Source: CAG-791 sp045130475
Lineage (GTDB): Bacteria; Bacillota; Clostridia; Lachnospirales; Lachnospiraceae
Length of the DNA: 64,000 nucleotides
Direction of reading: 5' to 3'
Assembly (NCBI GenBank): GCA_045130475.1
Contig: JBGUPU010000022.1
Location: 47,201 to 111,200 of the forward strand
Shown here: in pieces, positions 1 through 8,914 of the stretch
Layout: each line of letters opens with the position of its first letter
How positions within the stretch are numbered: the stretch's first letter is position 1
Made by a program: the position numbers and the translations under genes
The notes under the pieces: generated by a model
What the model saw: the letters and a program-made list of their open reading frames with translations, nothing else
The model's database searches: none
What the model was told of the DNA's origin: nothing

Positions 1-1
1 G

Positions 2-142
2 GCAGCAGCGGGAGTCTTCTTCCTTGTCCTGTCGGCCGGGGCGGCAGTGATCCGCGTCCTGGGAGGTGTCCACTATCCCTCCGATGTGATCGTGGGATTT
101 CTGGCGGGGATTCTCTGCGGGATTCCCCTTCTGCTTGTGTGA
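2..142 (+). CDS. PAP2-family phosphatase, C-terminal fragment
   Basis: The gene is cut by the window start; only the last 46 residues are visible, ending at TGA 140-142. The peptide has the third conserved PAP2 block (an Arg, then GGVHYPSDV with its His and Asp) followed by a hydrophobic, glycine-rich segment. PAP2 enzymes dephosphorylate lipid phosphates such as undecaprenyl pyrophosphate at the membrane. The family call is firm from the motif, but the substrate cannot be judged from a fragment. Confidence 0.75.
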   Translation, partial: AAAGVFFLVLSAGAAVIRVLGGVHYPSDVIVGFLAGILCGIPLLLV

Positions 143-350
143 GAAAACAGGAAATCGAAATAGCGGTACCGGAATATTCAGATTTCGTTAAGTCGCATGG
201 GGATTTTGGCAAAATCCCAAAGATATCCGCGAATTTTATAAAATTTTTGTGAAATATAGGTGTTTTGCAAACGATTTCAATGTGGTATTATGCCTTTGTC
301 AGCGAAAGTTGACACCATTACCCCCCTAAGCATTATTACATCCCAAGAGA

Positions 351-385
351 AAGCCCGGCTTCCGGAATCGGTTGCCGGGCTTTTT
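351..385 (+). terminator. Rho-independent terminator ahead of the rhomboid gene
   Basis: AAGCCCGGC (351-359) pairs perfectly with GCCGGGCTT (374-382), followed by TTTTT. It could end the PAP2 transcript, although it lies about 210 bases after that stop codon. The 143-350 stretch is AT-rich and holds no gene that I can support. Confidence 0.8.
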
Positions 386-479
386 CGTTTGAACCCGTTT
401 CTGCGGTGTGTTATAGTTCTTGTAATGGCGGGATATGGGATCCCCAAGCGGGCCGGACAGCGTATGGAGAAGAAACTGT

Positions 480-1169
480 ATGGACAGAGACAGAAGAGAA
501 CGCCTGCAGCAGGCGGCATGGATGAATTACATTCTGATCATAGTCAATGTGCTGGTCTTCCTGGTCGGATTCGCGGGTTCAGCGGCCGGACTGAAGGCAG
601 GCATGTACAGTGCAGGGGCACTGTATGCGCCTCTTCTGTTTAAGGGCCAGGGATATTACCGCCTCCTCACTTCTGTTTTTCTGCACGCGGATCTCTCTCA
701 TCTGTTCAATAACATGATCGTCCAGTTTGCCGGCGGCGGGATCGTTGAGCGCAATATCGGCCATATACAGTATGGGATTCTCTATATTCTCTGCGGAATC
801 GGCGGCAATATCGCCTCTGCGGCAATGGATTATCTGTCCGGACAGTACGGGTTTTCCGTGGGCGCCAGCGGCGCTGTGTTCGGCGTGATCGGTGCGCTTC
901 TGTATATGGTTCTGAGAGAGGCAGGGCACATGCGGGACAATGCGCAGAAAATGGAACAGATGAAAAGCCTTGTGATCCGTGCCATGCTCATGACGATTTA
1001 TCTTTTGTACAGCGGCTGGGTCAATCCTCTTGTCAATCAGGCTGCCCATGTCGGGGGGCTCATTCTTGGGTTTGTGCTTGCATCTGTCATGATGCCGCAC
1101 AGACAGATCGACCTTCAGGGGCTGTTCCAGGCTTCAGAACAGACCGGCTCGAAAGACAACCGGACCTGA
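480..1169 (+). CDS. Rhomboid-family intramembrane serine protease
   Basis: A 229-residue membrane protein. Rhomboids cleave transmembrane segments inside the bilayer using a Ser-His dyad. Visible here are an early hydrophobic helix (MNYILIIVNVLVFLVGF), the HxxxN-type block (HLFNNM), the catalytic GASG motif in GFSVGASGAVFG, and the partner His in NQAAHVGGL. The start at 480 was chosen over an upstream in-frame ATG (435) because GGAGAAG lies at good spacing before it and the protein then begins just ahead of the first helix. It stands alone between a terminator and the polysaccharide leader. Its substrate is unknown. Confidence 0.88.
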   Translation: MDRDRRERLQQAAWMNYILIIVNVLVFLVGFAGSAAGLKAGMYSAGALYAPLLFKGQGYYRLLTSVFLHADLSHLFNNMIVQFAGGGIVERNIGHIQYGILYILCGIGGNIASAAMDYLSGQYGFSVGASGAVFGVIGALLYMVLREAGHMRDNAQKMEQMKSLVIRAMLMTIYLLYSGWVNPLVNQAAHVGGLILGFVLASVMMPHRQIDLQGLFQASEQTGSKDNRT

Positions 1170-1245
1170 TTGCGGTTGCAGAAAACTGTGCATTCATATA
1201 AAATATGAATGAAACGGCCGCTATGGCCGGACCAACAAATACATG

Positions 1246-1371
1246 ACCCGGCAGCGGGTCTTGTGCGCGGATCCCGTGACTGAAAACACGGGTAATGCGT
1301 CAAGAAGAATAAAACAGCGAGGAAAGCCTCTCGAATGCCGGGTCTGCTCAGGCAATCGGGAGGCCTTGACG
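1246..1371 (+). ncRNA. Candidate structured leader RNA of the polysaccharide operon
   Basis: The 364 bases between the rhomboid gene and the first glycosyltransferase are rich in inverted repeats. CGTCAAG (1298-1304) pairs perfectly with CTTGACG (1365-1371). Inside it, GCCTCTCGA (1326-1334) pairs with TCGGGAGGC (1356-1364) and TGCC with GGCA across a symmetric A-A mismatch. Smaller hairpins lie at 1246-1260 and 1273-1292. There is no T-run directly after, so it is not a plain terminator. I do not recognise a known riboswitch class. No convincing promoter was found upstream. Confidence 0.4.
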
Positions 1372-1533
1372 AGCGTCCATATATCAGGAGAAAGGCATGC
1401 CGGGGTGCAGTGTACCCCCGTCGCGGCCGGAATCCGTGTGCATGCAGCACTAAGAGAGCACAGAGTGTGCTGTGTTATATATGCCTGTGTCAGGAAATCA
1501 GAAGTATCTGAAGTATCTGATGGAGAATTGCAG

Positions 1534-2658
1534 ATGAACAGGAACAAGAGAAGGATATTATATGTTGCAGAAGCGATGGGAGGCGGAGTTTTTACCTTCC
1601 TTGTCGGGTTATGCAACGAACTTGTCGACTATTATGATATATATGTCGCATATGGAATTCGGACACAGACACCGGACGATTTCAGGAAATATTTTGATGA
1701 GCGTGTTCATCTGATCCGTGTGAGGAATTTTGAACGCTCGATCGATCCCCGCCATGATCTGGGGGCATTCGCCGAGCTCAGGAGGATCGCGGACAGGGTG
1801 AAACCCGATCTGATCCATCTGCACTCCTCCAAAGCGGGGGCTCTGGGCAGATGGGCTTTTAACGGGAAAAAGATTCCGCTCTTTTACACACCCCATGGAT
1901 ATAGTTTCCTGATGTCGAATTATAATGCGACAAAGCGCTTCTCCTACAAGATGGTCGAGAGATTCTCGGCTGTCCGGCCATGCACGACGATCAGCTGCAG
2001 TGAGGGTGAGCACAAGGAGACACTTTCTCTTACAAAGAACGCCAGATTTGTCAACAACGGAATCAACGTTGAAGAGATGCAGAGGATGATGGATACCATC
2101 GGTTCCTGTGAAAACGACGAATTTACCGTTTTCACCCTCGGCAGAATCTGTTATCAGAAAAACCCCGGACTATTCAATGCTGTCGCAGAAAAGATGCCGG
2201 ATGTAAAGTTTGTCTGGATCGGCGACGGAGAGCTTCGGGACATGCTCAAGGCACCTAATGTCGAGGTGACCGGCTGGATGAACCGGGAGGAAGCGCTGCG
2301 GCGCTCAATGGCCTCACATGTTTTTATCCTGACTTCCCTCTGGGAGGGACTTCCCATGTCCCTTCTTGAGGCTATGTACATGCAGAAGCTGTGCCTTGTA
2401 AACGATGTGATCGGAAGCAGGGATGTTATCTGCAACGCTGTAAACGGATATGTATGCAGGAACGCAGACGAATTCGCCGTTGCTATCCGGGAAGCTCTGG
2501 AAGACCCCGGAAAATCAGACAAGATAACTGCGCAGGCCAGAAAAGATATTGTTGAAAAGTACAACACCCGTGTGATGGCAGAGAAATATCGTGAGATCTA
2601 CGAGGAGGCTTTTTCAGGAAAAGGAAAGCCCCGCCGAAAGAAAAAAAAGAAGCAGTGA
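1534..2658 (+). CDS. Glycosyltransferase family 4-like protein
   Basis: A 374-residue, GT-B fold, GT4-type transferase that probably adds a sugar from a nucleotide-sugar donor to a lipid-linked glycan on the cytoplasmic face. The N-terminal Rossmann half starts with the glycine-rich MGGGVFTFLVGL. The C-terminal half has a donor-binding region (WIGDGELRDML, then SLWEGLPMSLLEAM with the E-x7-E-like spacing). The tail is very basic (KPRRKKKKK). The start at 1534 follows GGAGA with 7-base spacing and skips a long low-quality N-terminal extension. It is the first gene of the polysaccharide cluster. Confidence 0.85.
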   Translation: MNRNKRRILYVAEAMGGGVFTFLVGLCNELVDYYDIYVAYGIRTQTPDDFRKYFDERVHLIRVRNFERSIDPRHDLGAFAELRRIADRVKPDLIHLHSSKAGALGRWAFNGKKIPLFYTPHGYSFLMSNYNATKRFSYKMVERFSAVRPCTTISCSEGEHKETLSLTKNARFVNNGINVEEMQRMMDTIGSCENDEFTVFTLGRICYQKNPGLFNAVAEKMPDVKFVWIGDGELRDMLKAPNVEVTGWMNREEALRRSMASHVFILTSLWEGLPMSLLEAMYMQKLCLVNDVIGSRDVICNAVNGYVCRNADEFAVAIREALEDPGKSDKITAQARKDIVEKYNTRVMAEKYREIYEEAFSGKGKPRRKKKKKQ

Positions 2659-2710
2659 GGCGGGAGAGATTTCTTTCCTGGTTGCTTATTGACGGAGGTA
2701 GATCACAGAT

Positions 2711-3937
2711 ATGAAAAAAACAGCAATCGTCTCGTGCTATTTTCAGCCAAATTACGGGAGTATGCTGCAGGCTCTGGCAACGCAGATGGCGCTGGACGAA
2801 CTGGGATATGATAACGAGACCATTTGTGTTGAAGGCCTGAACAGGGAGATCCGGTCAGCGAAGATCCGCTATTTTGTGAAGGCTTCACTTTCATCGGACA
2901 TCCTGTTATCAAAGGCCGGCATGGCAATGGCGCGCGTACGCCGCAGGCTTTCCAGGGGTACATACACGGAGATGATGCGTGCCAGACTGCAGGCTTTCTC
3001 CGATTTTGAAAAAGAGCAGTTTCGCATGTCGGAGCCATACGGCTCCCGCGCTGAACTGACGCAGGCATGTTCCGAAAAATACAGTGCCGTTTTGGTCGGA
3101 AGCGACCAGCTCTGGCTCCCTGCCAATATTGCGGCAGACTATTACACACTCAGCTTTGTCCCGGACTCAGTCAATACGATCGCATATGCGACGAGTTTCG
3201 GACAGTCCCGGCTGCCCCGCGCCAGCGAGCGCGCTGCCATGAAGTTCCTGCCCCGGATCAAGCACATCAGTGTGAGGGAAAAATCGGGACAAAAGATTGT
3301 TGCAAGGCTGACGGGACGCCGTGTCCCCATTGTTGCGGATCCGACCCTTTTGTTTGACGGAGAGGAATGGATGCGTGTACAGCAGGAGGCTCCCATTATC
3401 GAAGGAGATTATATATTCTGCTATTTTCTTGGCAACAACCCGCGGCACCGTGAGTTTGCAAGCCGATTGTCGGCAGAGACCGGGTGCAGGATCGCTGCCC
3501 TGCCGCATGTGGACGAATACGTCCGCAGCGATGAAGATTACGCGGATGAAACCCCATGGGCGGTTGGACCGGCCGATTTCCTGAATCTCATCCGGAACGC
3601 ACAGTGGGTTTTGACAGATTCCTATCACTGCACCGCGTTTTCCATGCAGTATGAGCGGAAGTTTTTCACCTTCCGCAGATATCACCGCAGGACAAAACAG
3701 TCGACCAACAACCGTCTGGACACACTTTTAGCACAGTGCGGGGTGGAAGAGCGGCTTTTGAGCGGTGAAGAGGAGATCTCTGCCTGCACCGGCCTTGAGA
3801 TCGACTATAAAAATGTTCGAAGCAGGATCAAGCGGCTTCGTGAGTATTCCTGGCAGTATCTCAGGGATGCTCTGGAGGACGGAAAAGAAACGGATTTGAA
3901 AATGAATGCTGTCCACGCTGTGAACAGTTTTGGATAA
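2711..3937 (+). CDS. Polysaccharide pyruvyl transferase family protein (first copy)
   Basis: 408 residues. This family (WcaK/CsaB-like) adds ketal-linked pyruvate to sugars of surface glycans from phosphoenolpyruvate. Typical blocks are the N-terminal PNYGSMLQALA, the central VGSDQLW, and the C-terminal TDSYHCTAFS with the conserved His. GGAGGT sits before ATG 2711. It is one of three such modules in the cluster. After its stop, 3945-3974 contains an inverted repeat (GTGCGGG/CCCGCAC) without a T-run. Confidence 0.85.
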   Translation: MKKTAIVSCYFQPNYGSMLQALATQMALDELGYDNETICVEGLNREIRSAKIRYFVKASLSSDILLSKAGMAMARVRRRLSRGTYTEMMRARLQAFSDFEKEQFRMSEPYGSRAELTQACSEKYSAVLVGSDQLWLPANIAADYYTLSFVPDSVNTIAYATSFGQSRLPRASERAAMKFLPRIKHISVREKSGQKIVARLTGRRVPIVADPTLLFDGEEWMRVQQEAPIIEGDYIFCYFLGNNPRHREFASRLSAETGCRIAALPHVDEYVRSDEDYADETPWAVGPADFLNLIRNAQWVLTDSYHCTAFSMQYERKFFTFRRYHRRTKQSTNNRLDTLLAQCGVEERLLSGEEEISACTGLEIDYKNVRSRIKRLREYSWQYLRDALEDGKETDLKMNAVHAVNSFG

Positions 3938-4090
3938 ACAAAAGTGCGGGAACACACAGGAAAAGCCCGCACCTGCTCAAGTCTGAAAAGACATGATAAA
4001 ACGTTAACCTTTGTGCGGCTGATTGTGCCCTGTACAAAAAGCTGCTGACAGTTACAGCTGGATTTTCATCAGAATGAAAGGGCAAAGCGA

Positions 4091-4915
4091 ATGGGTACTC
4101 CAATCGTAAAAATCCTGGTTGCTTCACATAAGAAATACAGAATGCCAAAGGATAAGATCTATCTTCCCCTGCACGTCGGGGCGGAAGGAAAAATCGATTC
4201 CCTGGGTAATCCTCTTGACCTGGGATGGACCAAGGATAACACGGGCGAGAATATTTCGGAACTTAATGCCGGGTATTGCGAGCTTACCGGGTTATACTGG
4301 GGCTGGAAGAACCTGAAAGCCGATTATATCGGCCTTGTACATTACCGAAGGCATTTCTGTTTAAAGAAAAGCAGCAGGGATCCGTTTAAAAACATCCTGA
4401 CAGGTGCACAGCTTCGTCCGATGCTGAAGCAGTACTGGGTGTTTGTTCCCAAAAAGCGCAGATATTTTATCGAGTCGCTTTATTCTCATTATGCGCATAC
4501 GCATTATGCAGAGCATCTTGATCTCACCCGGGAAATCATTGCGGAGAGGTGTCCGGAATATCTCCCTTCTTTTGACAGGATCATGCGGCGCAGATACGGA
4601 TACATGTTCAATATGATGATCATGCGCAGAGACCTCGCTGACAAATATTGTGCATGGCTCTTCGACATTCTTTTTGCGCTGTCGAAAAAGATGGGAGATA
4701 CTGAGCTCTCATTTTACCAGGGGCGGTATTTTGGCAGGGTCAGCGAGATTATCCTCAATGTCTGGCTGGACCGTCAGATTTCTATTGCCGCTATTCCGAG
4801 AAACCGTATCCGCGAACTTCCGACAATTTATACGGAAAAGATCATGTGGTACAAAAAAGGCGCCTCTTTCCTGAAGGCAAAATATCTGGGCGAAAAATAT
4901 GAGGGAAGCTTTTGA
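4091..4915 (+). CDS. DUF4422 capsular polysaccharide glycosyltransferase
   Basis: 274 residues. DUF4422 proteins occur in capsule clusters and are regarded as glycosyltransferases. The hallmark block GLVHYRRHF (about residues 79-87) is present, after ELTGLYWGWKN, a pattern typical of the family. The gene ends at TGA 4913-4915, which overlaps the ATG of the next gene, indicating translational coupling. The acceptor sugar is unknown. Confidence 0.82.
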   Translation: MGTPIVKILVASHKKYRMPKDKIYLPLHVGAEGKIDSLGNPLDLGWTKDNTGENISELNAGYCELTGLYWGWKNLKADYIGLVHYRRHFCLKKSSRDPFKNILTGAQLRPMLKQYWVFVPKKRRYFIESLYSHYAHTHYAEHLDLTREIIAERCPEYLPSFDRIMRRRYGYMFNMMIMRRDLADKYCAWLFDILFALSKKMGDTELSFYQGRYFGRVSEIILNVWLDRQISIAAIPRNRIRELPTIYTEKIMWYKKGASFLKAKYLGEKYEGSF

Positions 4916-6300
4916 TGAGAGATAAGAGTTCACATGGGTTGAGCGATTTGGGAAATGACAGACCCCCGAAGGAAACGCAGTCCGCAAAGCGGGGTTCTGC
5001 ATCGAAGAAAGCATCCGGGAAGGCAAAGAAGAGCACGCCGTCCTATGAACAGGAGAATTTGCCCCGGATCGGGATCGGGGAATCTTTCACACGCTGGCTC
5101 GGAGAGGGAATCTTTTCGGGCACGGTGACCGGTGCTGTCGGCGCTCTGACGGACATACTGTTTTATCTCTCCTTTATAGTGTGTTTCAGCTGGGGCTTCA
5201 TCAATACGACAATGTTCAAGAAGGGCTTCTCCGATGCCTTCAAGCTTCAGATGGAAGGACTTTTGCATTTTGCGGTGCTCAATGCGCTGATCTGCGGGAT
5301 CATTGCCCTTTTGCTGCAGAGGAGCCTGCAGCTGGCTGTATTTGAGCTTGCCCTTCTCGCGTCAGGATTTCTGCACTGGAAACTGGGAGCCGGGAAATAT
5401 GAATACTTTGTCATGTGCGTGCTGATTGTCGGTATGACCGGCCGTTCCTTCAAAGTGCTCCTGGCAATCGCATTTTCAATCGGAAGCGCAATGATGGCAG
5501 TAACATTTGCCGCTTCCCAGATGGGGATCATCACGGATCTGGTCTATAGGGGGAACCGCCATTCCTTCGGCATCGTCTATTGCACGGACTGCGCGGCACA
5601 TATCCTTTTTCTGATGATCATATATGTATTCCTTCGATTGGAATCGCTCAATGTCGTGGAATATGTGGCGCTGATCCTGGTCCTTTCGATCATGATGATG
5701 ACAAAGGCCAAGTCGGATATCGTGTGCGGATTTATGCTCCTGGGAGGAATCCTGGTCTACAGACTGACACGCAGGTGGCACAATACAAAGCCGGTGCGCA
5801 TTCTGGCTTCGATCATGAGTTTTTCCTACCTGTTCTTCGCTGCAGGCAGCTTTCTTGCCACAATGTGGTTTGACCGGAACAACAAGGAAATTTACAGGAA
5901 GGTCAAGTACACTCTGGTCCGCCGTATGGAAATGAGCCAGGAGGTGCTTCAGGAGCACCCGTTCTCCCTCTTCGGATCACAGATCGAAGAGCATGGCTAC
6001 GGAGGCAGAACAGAAAACCTTCCCGGATGGGACAAGTACTTTTTCATCGACTGCTCCTACATACGTCTTTTTGTGATCGGAGGCTTCCTGCTCTTTGCCA
6101 TGATCCTGCTGGTCATGACCTATGCGGAGCTCAGAAGTTTTGCCTATAGGCAGTACGGATTTTTGTTCCTTCTGGTTCTTGTCTCGATCGCATGCCTGAT
6201 AGAGCACCACCTCATGGAGTATTATTACAATGTTTTTCCGCTGATGGCATTTTCAGGCAGGCGGCTGTTCCGGGAGGACCCGATTCCCGGAAACTGGTAG
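4915..6300 (+). CDS. Polytopic membrane protein, probable polysaccharide polymerase (Wzy-like)
   Basis: 461 residues. A basic, Lys/Ser-rich cytoplasmic N-terminus of about 60 residues is followed by roughly ten hydrophobic segments, with a larger loop around residues 320-370 (MSQEVLQEHPFSLFGSQIEEH, then GGRTENLPGWDKYFFIDCSYI). This fits O-antigen polymerase-like proteins of Gram-positive capsule clusters. The ATG at 4915 is preferred to TTG 4912 because GGGAAG lies 8 bases upstream; it overlaps the previous stop by one base. Wzy proteins diverge strongly, so topology and context carry the call. EpsG (9955) is a second candidate polymerase. Confidence 0.6.
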   Translation: MRDKSSHGLSDLGNDRPPKETQSAKRGSASKKASGKAKKSTPSYEQENLPRIGIGESFTRWLGEGIFSGTVTGAVGALTDILFYLSFIVCFSWGFINTTMFKKGFSDAFKLQMEGLLHFAVLNALICGIIALLLQRSLQLAVFELALLASGFLHWKLGAGKYEYFVMCVLIVGMTGRSFKVLLAIAFSIGSAMMAVTFAASQMGIITDLVYRGNRHSFGIVYCTDCAAHILFLMIIYVFLRLESLNVVEYVALILVLSIMMMTKAKSDIVCGFMLLGGILVYRLTRRWHNTKPVRILASIMSFSYLFFAAGSFLATMWFDRNNKEIYRKVKYTLVRRMEMSQEVLQEHPFSLFGSQIEEHGYGGRTENLPGWDKYFFIDCSYIRLFVIGGFLLFAMILLVMTYAELRSFAYRQYGFLFLLVLVSIACLIEHHLMEYYYNVFPLMAFSGRRLFREDPIPGNW

Positions 6301-6403
6301 AAGCCCGGTTTTTCACCGTGCTGTTCCGGCAGATCCCTTCTCAGCGGGGACACTGATTCTCCACTGAGACGGGAGTGTTTCGACGGGAGGTATTGCATTT
6401 TAC

Positions 6404-7630
6404 ATGATTAAACTAAATGAAAAAAAGGACTGCTGCGGATGCGGCGGGTGCAGCAATGCGTGCCCCGTGCGCTGCATACAGATGAAGGCGGACGCGGAAG
6501 GGTTCCTGTATCCGGAAGTAGACGAATCGGCCTGTATCGGATGCAGTCTGTGTGAACGGGTATGTCCGGTGCTGCGTGCGGAAGAAGATAGTCCTTTTCC
6601 GCAGGCAGCATATCTTTTGCAATACAGGAATGAAAAGGTTCGCCTGCAGAGCACCTCAGGCGGTGCATTCACTGCGATTGCCCGCTATGTGACAGACCGG
6701 GGCGGGATCGTCTACGGCGCTGCCTTTGATGAAAATCTGCGGGTACACCACACATCCGCGACAAGCCCCAAGGGACTGCAGATTTTCAGAAACAGCAAGT
6801 ATGTACAGAGCGACACCGGGAAGACCTTCACGGAGGTTCGTGATCATCTGCGGGCCGGCAGGCTGGTCTGCTACAGCGGGACGCCCTGCCAGATTGAGGG
6901 ACTGCTGTCCTTCCTGGAGCCTGCCTCGGATGTGAGACCCCGGACTGCCCTTCTCGATAACCTGATCACGGTAGATGTTGTCTGCCGTGCGGTCCCTTCT
7001 CCCCTGGTCTGGGAGAGGTATCTCGAGATGCAGAAGGAAAAGACCGGCACCTGTATAGCGGATGCCAGATTCCGTGACAAGCATTTCGGCTACAACTATT
7101 CGACCATGACCCTGCTGGACGAACGCGGAGAGGACCAGTATGTGCAGGGCGTGGATACGGACCAGTATCTTCGCGCCTTTTTCTCCAACATTTGTGACCG
7201 GCCTTCCTGCTATGAATGTGCGTTCAAAAAGCGTTACAGAAAGAGCGACTTCACAATCTGGGACTGCTTCCCGGTCTATGCCTTCGACAAGAAGCTGGAT
7301 GACAACAAGGGTACATCCCGTATGCTGATCCACTCGGAAAAGGGGCGGCGTATTTTTGAGGAGATCCGTCAGAGGTGCCGTGTTCTGGAGGCGGATCCGG
7401 ATCGTCTGGTCGGAAATTTCCGGGAGATGTTCCACAGTGTGGATCATAATCCCCGCAGAGAGGAATTTTTTGAAGATCTTGCCTGTATGGAGGCACAGAG
7501 TCTGTTTGATAAATATTTCCCTATGACGGCAAGGGTTAAGCTGGAGCGGACAGTCCGCAGGGTCTGTTACAGGACCGGACTCTACTCTTTAGGGAAAAGA
7601 GCGGCGAGAAAGATCTTGAAAAGAGACTGA
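6404..7630 (+). CDS. FrhB-like 4Fe-4S protein (coenzyme F420 hydrogenase/dehydrogenase beta subunit family)
   Basis: 408 residues. Two ferredoxin-type 4Fe-4S sites lie at the N-terminus (CCGCGGCSNACP at about 10-21 and CIGCSLCERVCP at about 44-55), followed by the FrhB N and C domains (blocks STSGGAFTA, YSGTPCQIEGL, and CYECAFKKRYRKSDFTIWD). Archaeal relatives bind FAD and oxidise F420; in bacterial capsule clusters the substrate is unknown, and F420 is not expected here. It sits between a Wzy-like protein and glycosyltransferases. Another copy is fused to a pyruvyl transferase at 11222. Start by GGAGG 12 bases upstream. Confidence 0.82.
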   Translation: MIKLNEKKDCCGCGGCSNACPVRCIQMKADAEGFLYPEVDESACIGCSLCERVCPVLRAEEDSPFPQAAYLLQYRNEKVRLQSTSGGAFTAIARYVTDRGGIVYGAAFDENLRVHHTSATSPKGLQIFRNSKYVQSDTGKTFTEVRDHLRAGRLVCYSGTPCQIEGLLSFLEPASDVRPRTALLDNLITVDVVCRAVPSPLVWERYLEMQKEKTGTCIADARFRDKHFGYNYSTMTLLDERGEDQYVQGVDTDQYLRAFFSNICDRPSCYECAFKKRYRKSDFTIWDCFPVYAFDKKLDDNKGTSRMLIHSEKGRRIFEEIRQRCRVLEADPDRLVGNFREMFHSVDHNPRREEFFEDLACMEAQSLFDKYFPMTARVKLERTVRRVCYRTGLYSLGKRAARKILKRD

Positions 7631-7699
7631 ACCGGGAAGTCTGAACGGATGAGGACCGGCATCTGCCTGCGGCCGCCTGCAGGCGAGGAGTACAGATTT

Positions 7700-8842
7700 A
7701 TGAGTGATTCTTCGGATAGAAATTTAAACAGCAGTAAAGCGGCAGATACAGTTTTTTCAGGCGGCGGACAGATGAACGCCCCTGAGGGCAATCTGCAGGA
7801 CATTCCCGCTGTAAGCATCATCGTTCCGGTCTATAAGGTTCCGGAGCAGTTGCTGCGCAAATGTGCCGAAAGCTGTATCGGGCAGACACTGCAGGAAATA
7901 GAAATCCTCCTGGTTGACGACGGGTCACCGGACGGATGCGGCAGTATCTGTGACGAGTATGCCGGAAAAGACCCCAGAGTCCGCGTGATCCACAAGGAGA
8001 ACGGAGGCCTCTGCAGTGCCCGCAACGCCGGCTTTGCCGCTGCGCGCGGCAAATGGATCATGTTCGTCGACGGGGACGACTGGATCGATGCGCAAATGTG
8101 TGAGCAGATGCTCGGTCCCGGAGAGAAGGAGAATGTCGATCTTGTCATGTGCGGCTTTACCCGGGAATACGGGCACACTTCCCAGGACTACAAATTCTAT
8201 CTGCGCGACTACTTGACCGGCAATAAAGTTTACGAGGGAAAAGAGTGCAAGTGGCTGCAGCAGCAGCTTCTGGTCTATAACGGCAATATCGCGGTCGCCT
8301 ATTCAAAGCTGATCCGCCGGGATTTTCTCGAAGAATATCACATTGTGCACGACGAAGTGCTTCGGCAGGGCGCGGAAGGACTGGAATTCAATATCCGGCT
8401 CTTCGAATATGTCCGGCGCGCGCTCTTCATCAACAAATCTTTATATCATTACCTGTACAATGAAAATTCGATCTCTTCCTCCCACAGCGAAGAGAATCAC
8501 CGCTATGTTATCCGGTGCTTTGAAAAAATACGTGACCTTATTGAAACGAGCAGCAACAGGGACAGACTCCTGGCCTGGTTTGACAACCGTCTTTTATATG
8601 TGATCATCACAACCGCGGTCAGCGGCTACTTCAATCCGGACAATCCGGCTCCTTTCAAAGAGAAAAAGAGGGGATATGCCGCCTATCTGGAACAGCCTCT
8701 CGTGAAACAGGCACTGCAGACCGATAATCTCAGAGGTCTTTCAAAGCAGAGACGGGCAGTGCTCTTCCTAATCAGGCACAGGCAGTTCCGGGCTCTGGAT
8801 GCCATAGGACGTGCCAGAAAGTGGCAGAAAAAACACATGTAA
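7700..8842 (+). CDS. Glycosyltransferase family 2
   Basis: 380 residues with a GT-A fold. It shows VSIIVPVYKV, the nucleotide-binding VDDGSPDGCG, ENGGLCSARNAG and the metal-binding FVDGDDW (DxD). The first 35 residues are a Ser/Gly-rich extension before the domain. ATG 7700 is preferred to ATG 7649 because GAGGAG precedes it at good spacing. It probably transfers one sugar of the repeat unit; neither donor nor acceptor can be deduced. Confidence 0.85.
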   Translation: MSDSSDRNLNSSKAADTVFSGGGQMNAPEGNLQDIPAVSIIVPVYKVPEQLLRKCAESCIGQTLQEIEILLVDDGSPDGCGSICDEYAGKDPRVRVIHKENGGLCSARNAGFAAARGKWIMFVDGDDWIDAQMCEQMLGPGEKENVDLVMCGFTREYGHTSQDYKFYLRDYLTGNKVYEGKECKWLQQQLLVYNGNIAVAYSKLIRRDFLEEYHIVHDEVLRQGAEGLEFNIRLFEYVRRALFINKSLYHYLYNENSISSSHSEENHRYVIRCFEKIRDLIETSSNRDRLLAWFDNRLLYVIITTAVSGYFNPDNPAPFKEKKRGYAAYLEQPLVKQALQTDNLRGLSKQRRAVLFLIRHRQFRALDAIGRARKWQKKHM

Positions 8843-8914
8843 ATATTCCGGCTTGCGCTGGACTGCAGAGGGTGGCATGAGTCTTTGAAAGTTCCTGTCT
8901 GAGGAGGTTGATCT

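Noticed and set aside
309..340. TTGACA with a possible -10 ahead of the rhomboid gene
   Set aside because: The -10 (ATTATT) is weak and the terminator at 351-385 follows immediately, so a real promoter here is doubtful.
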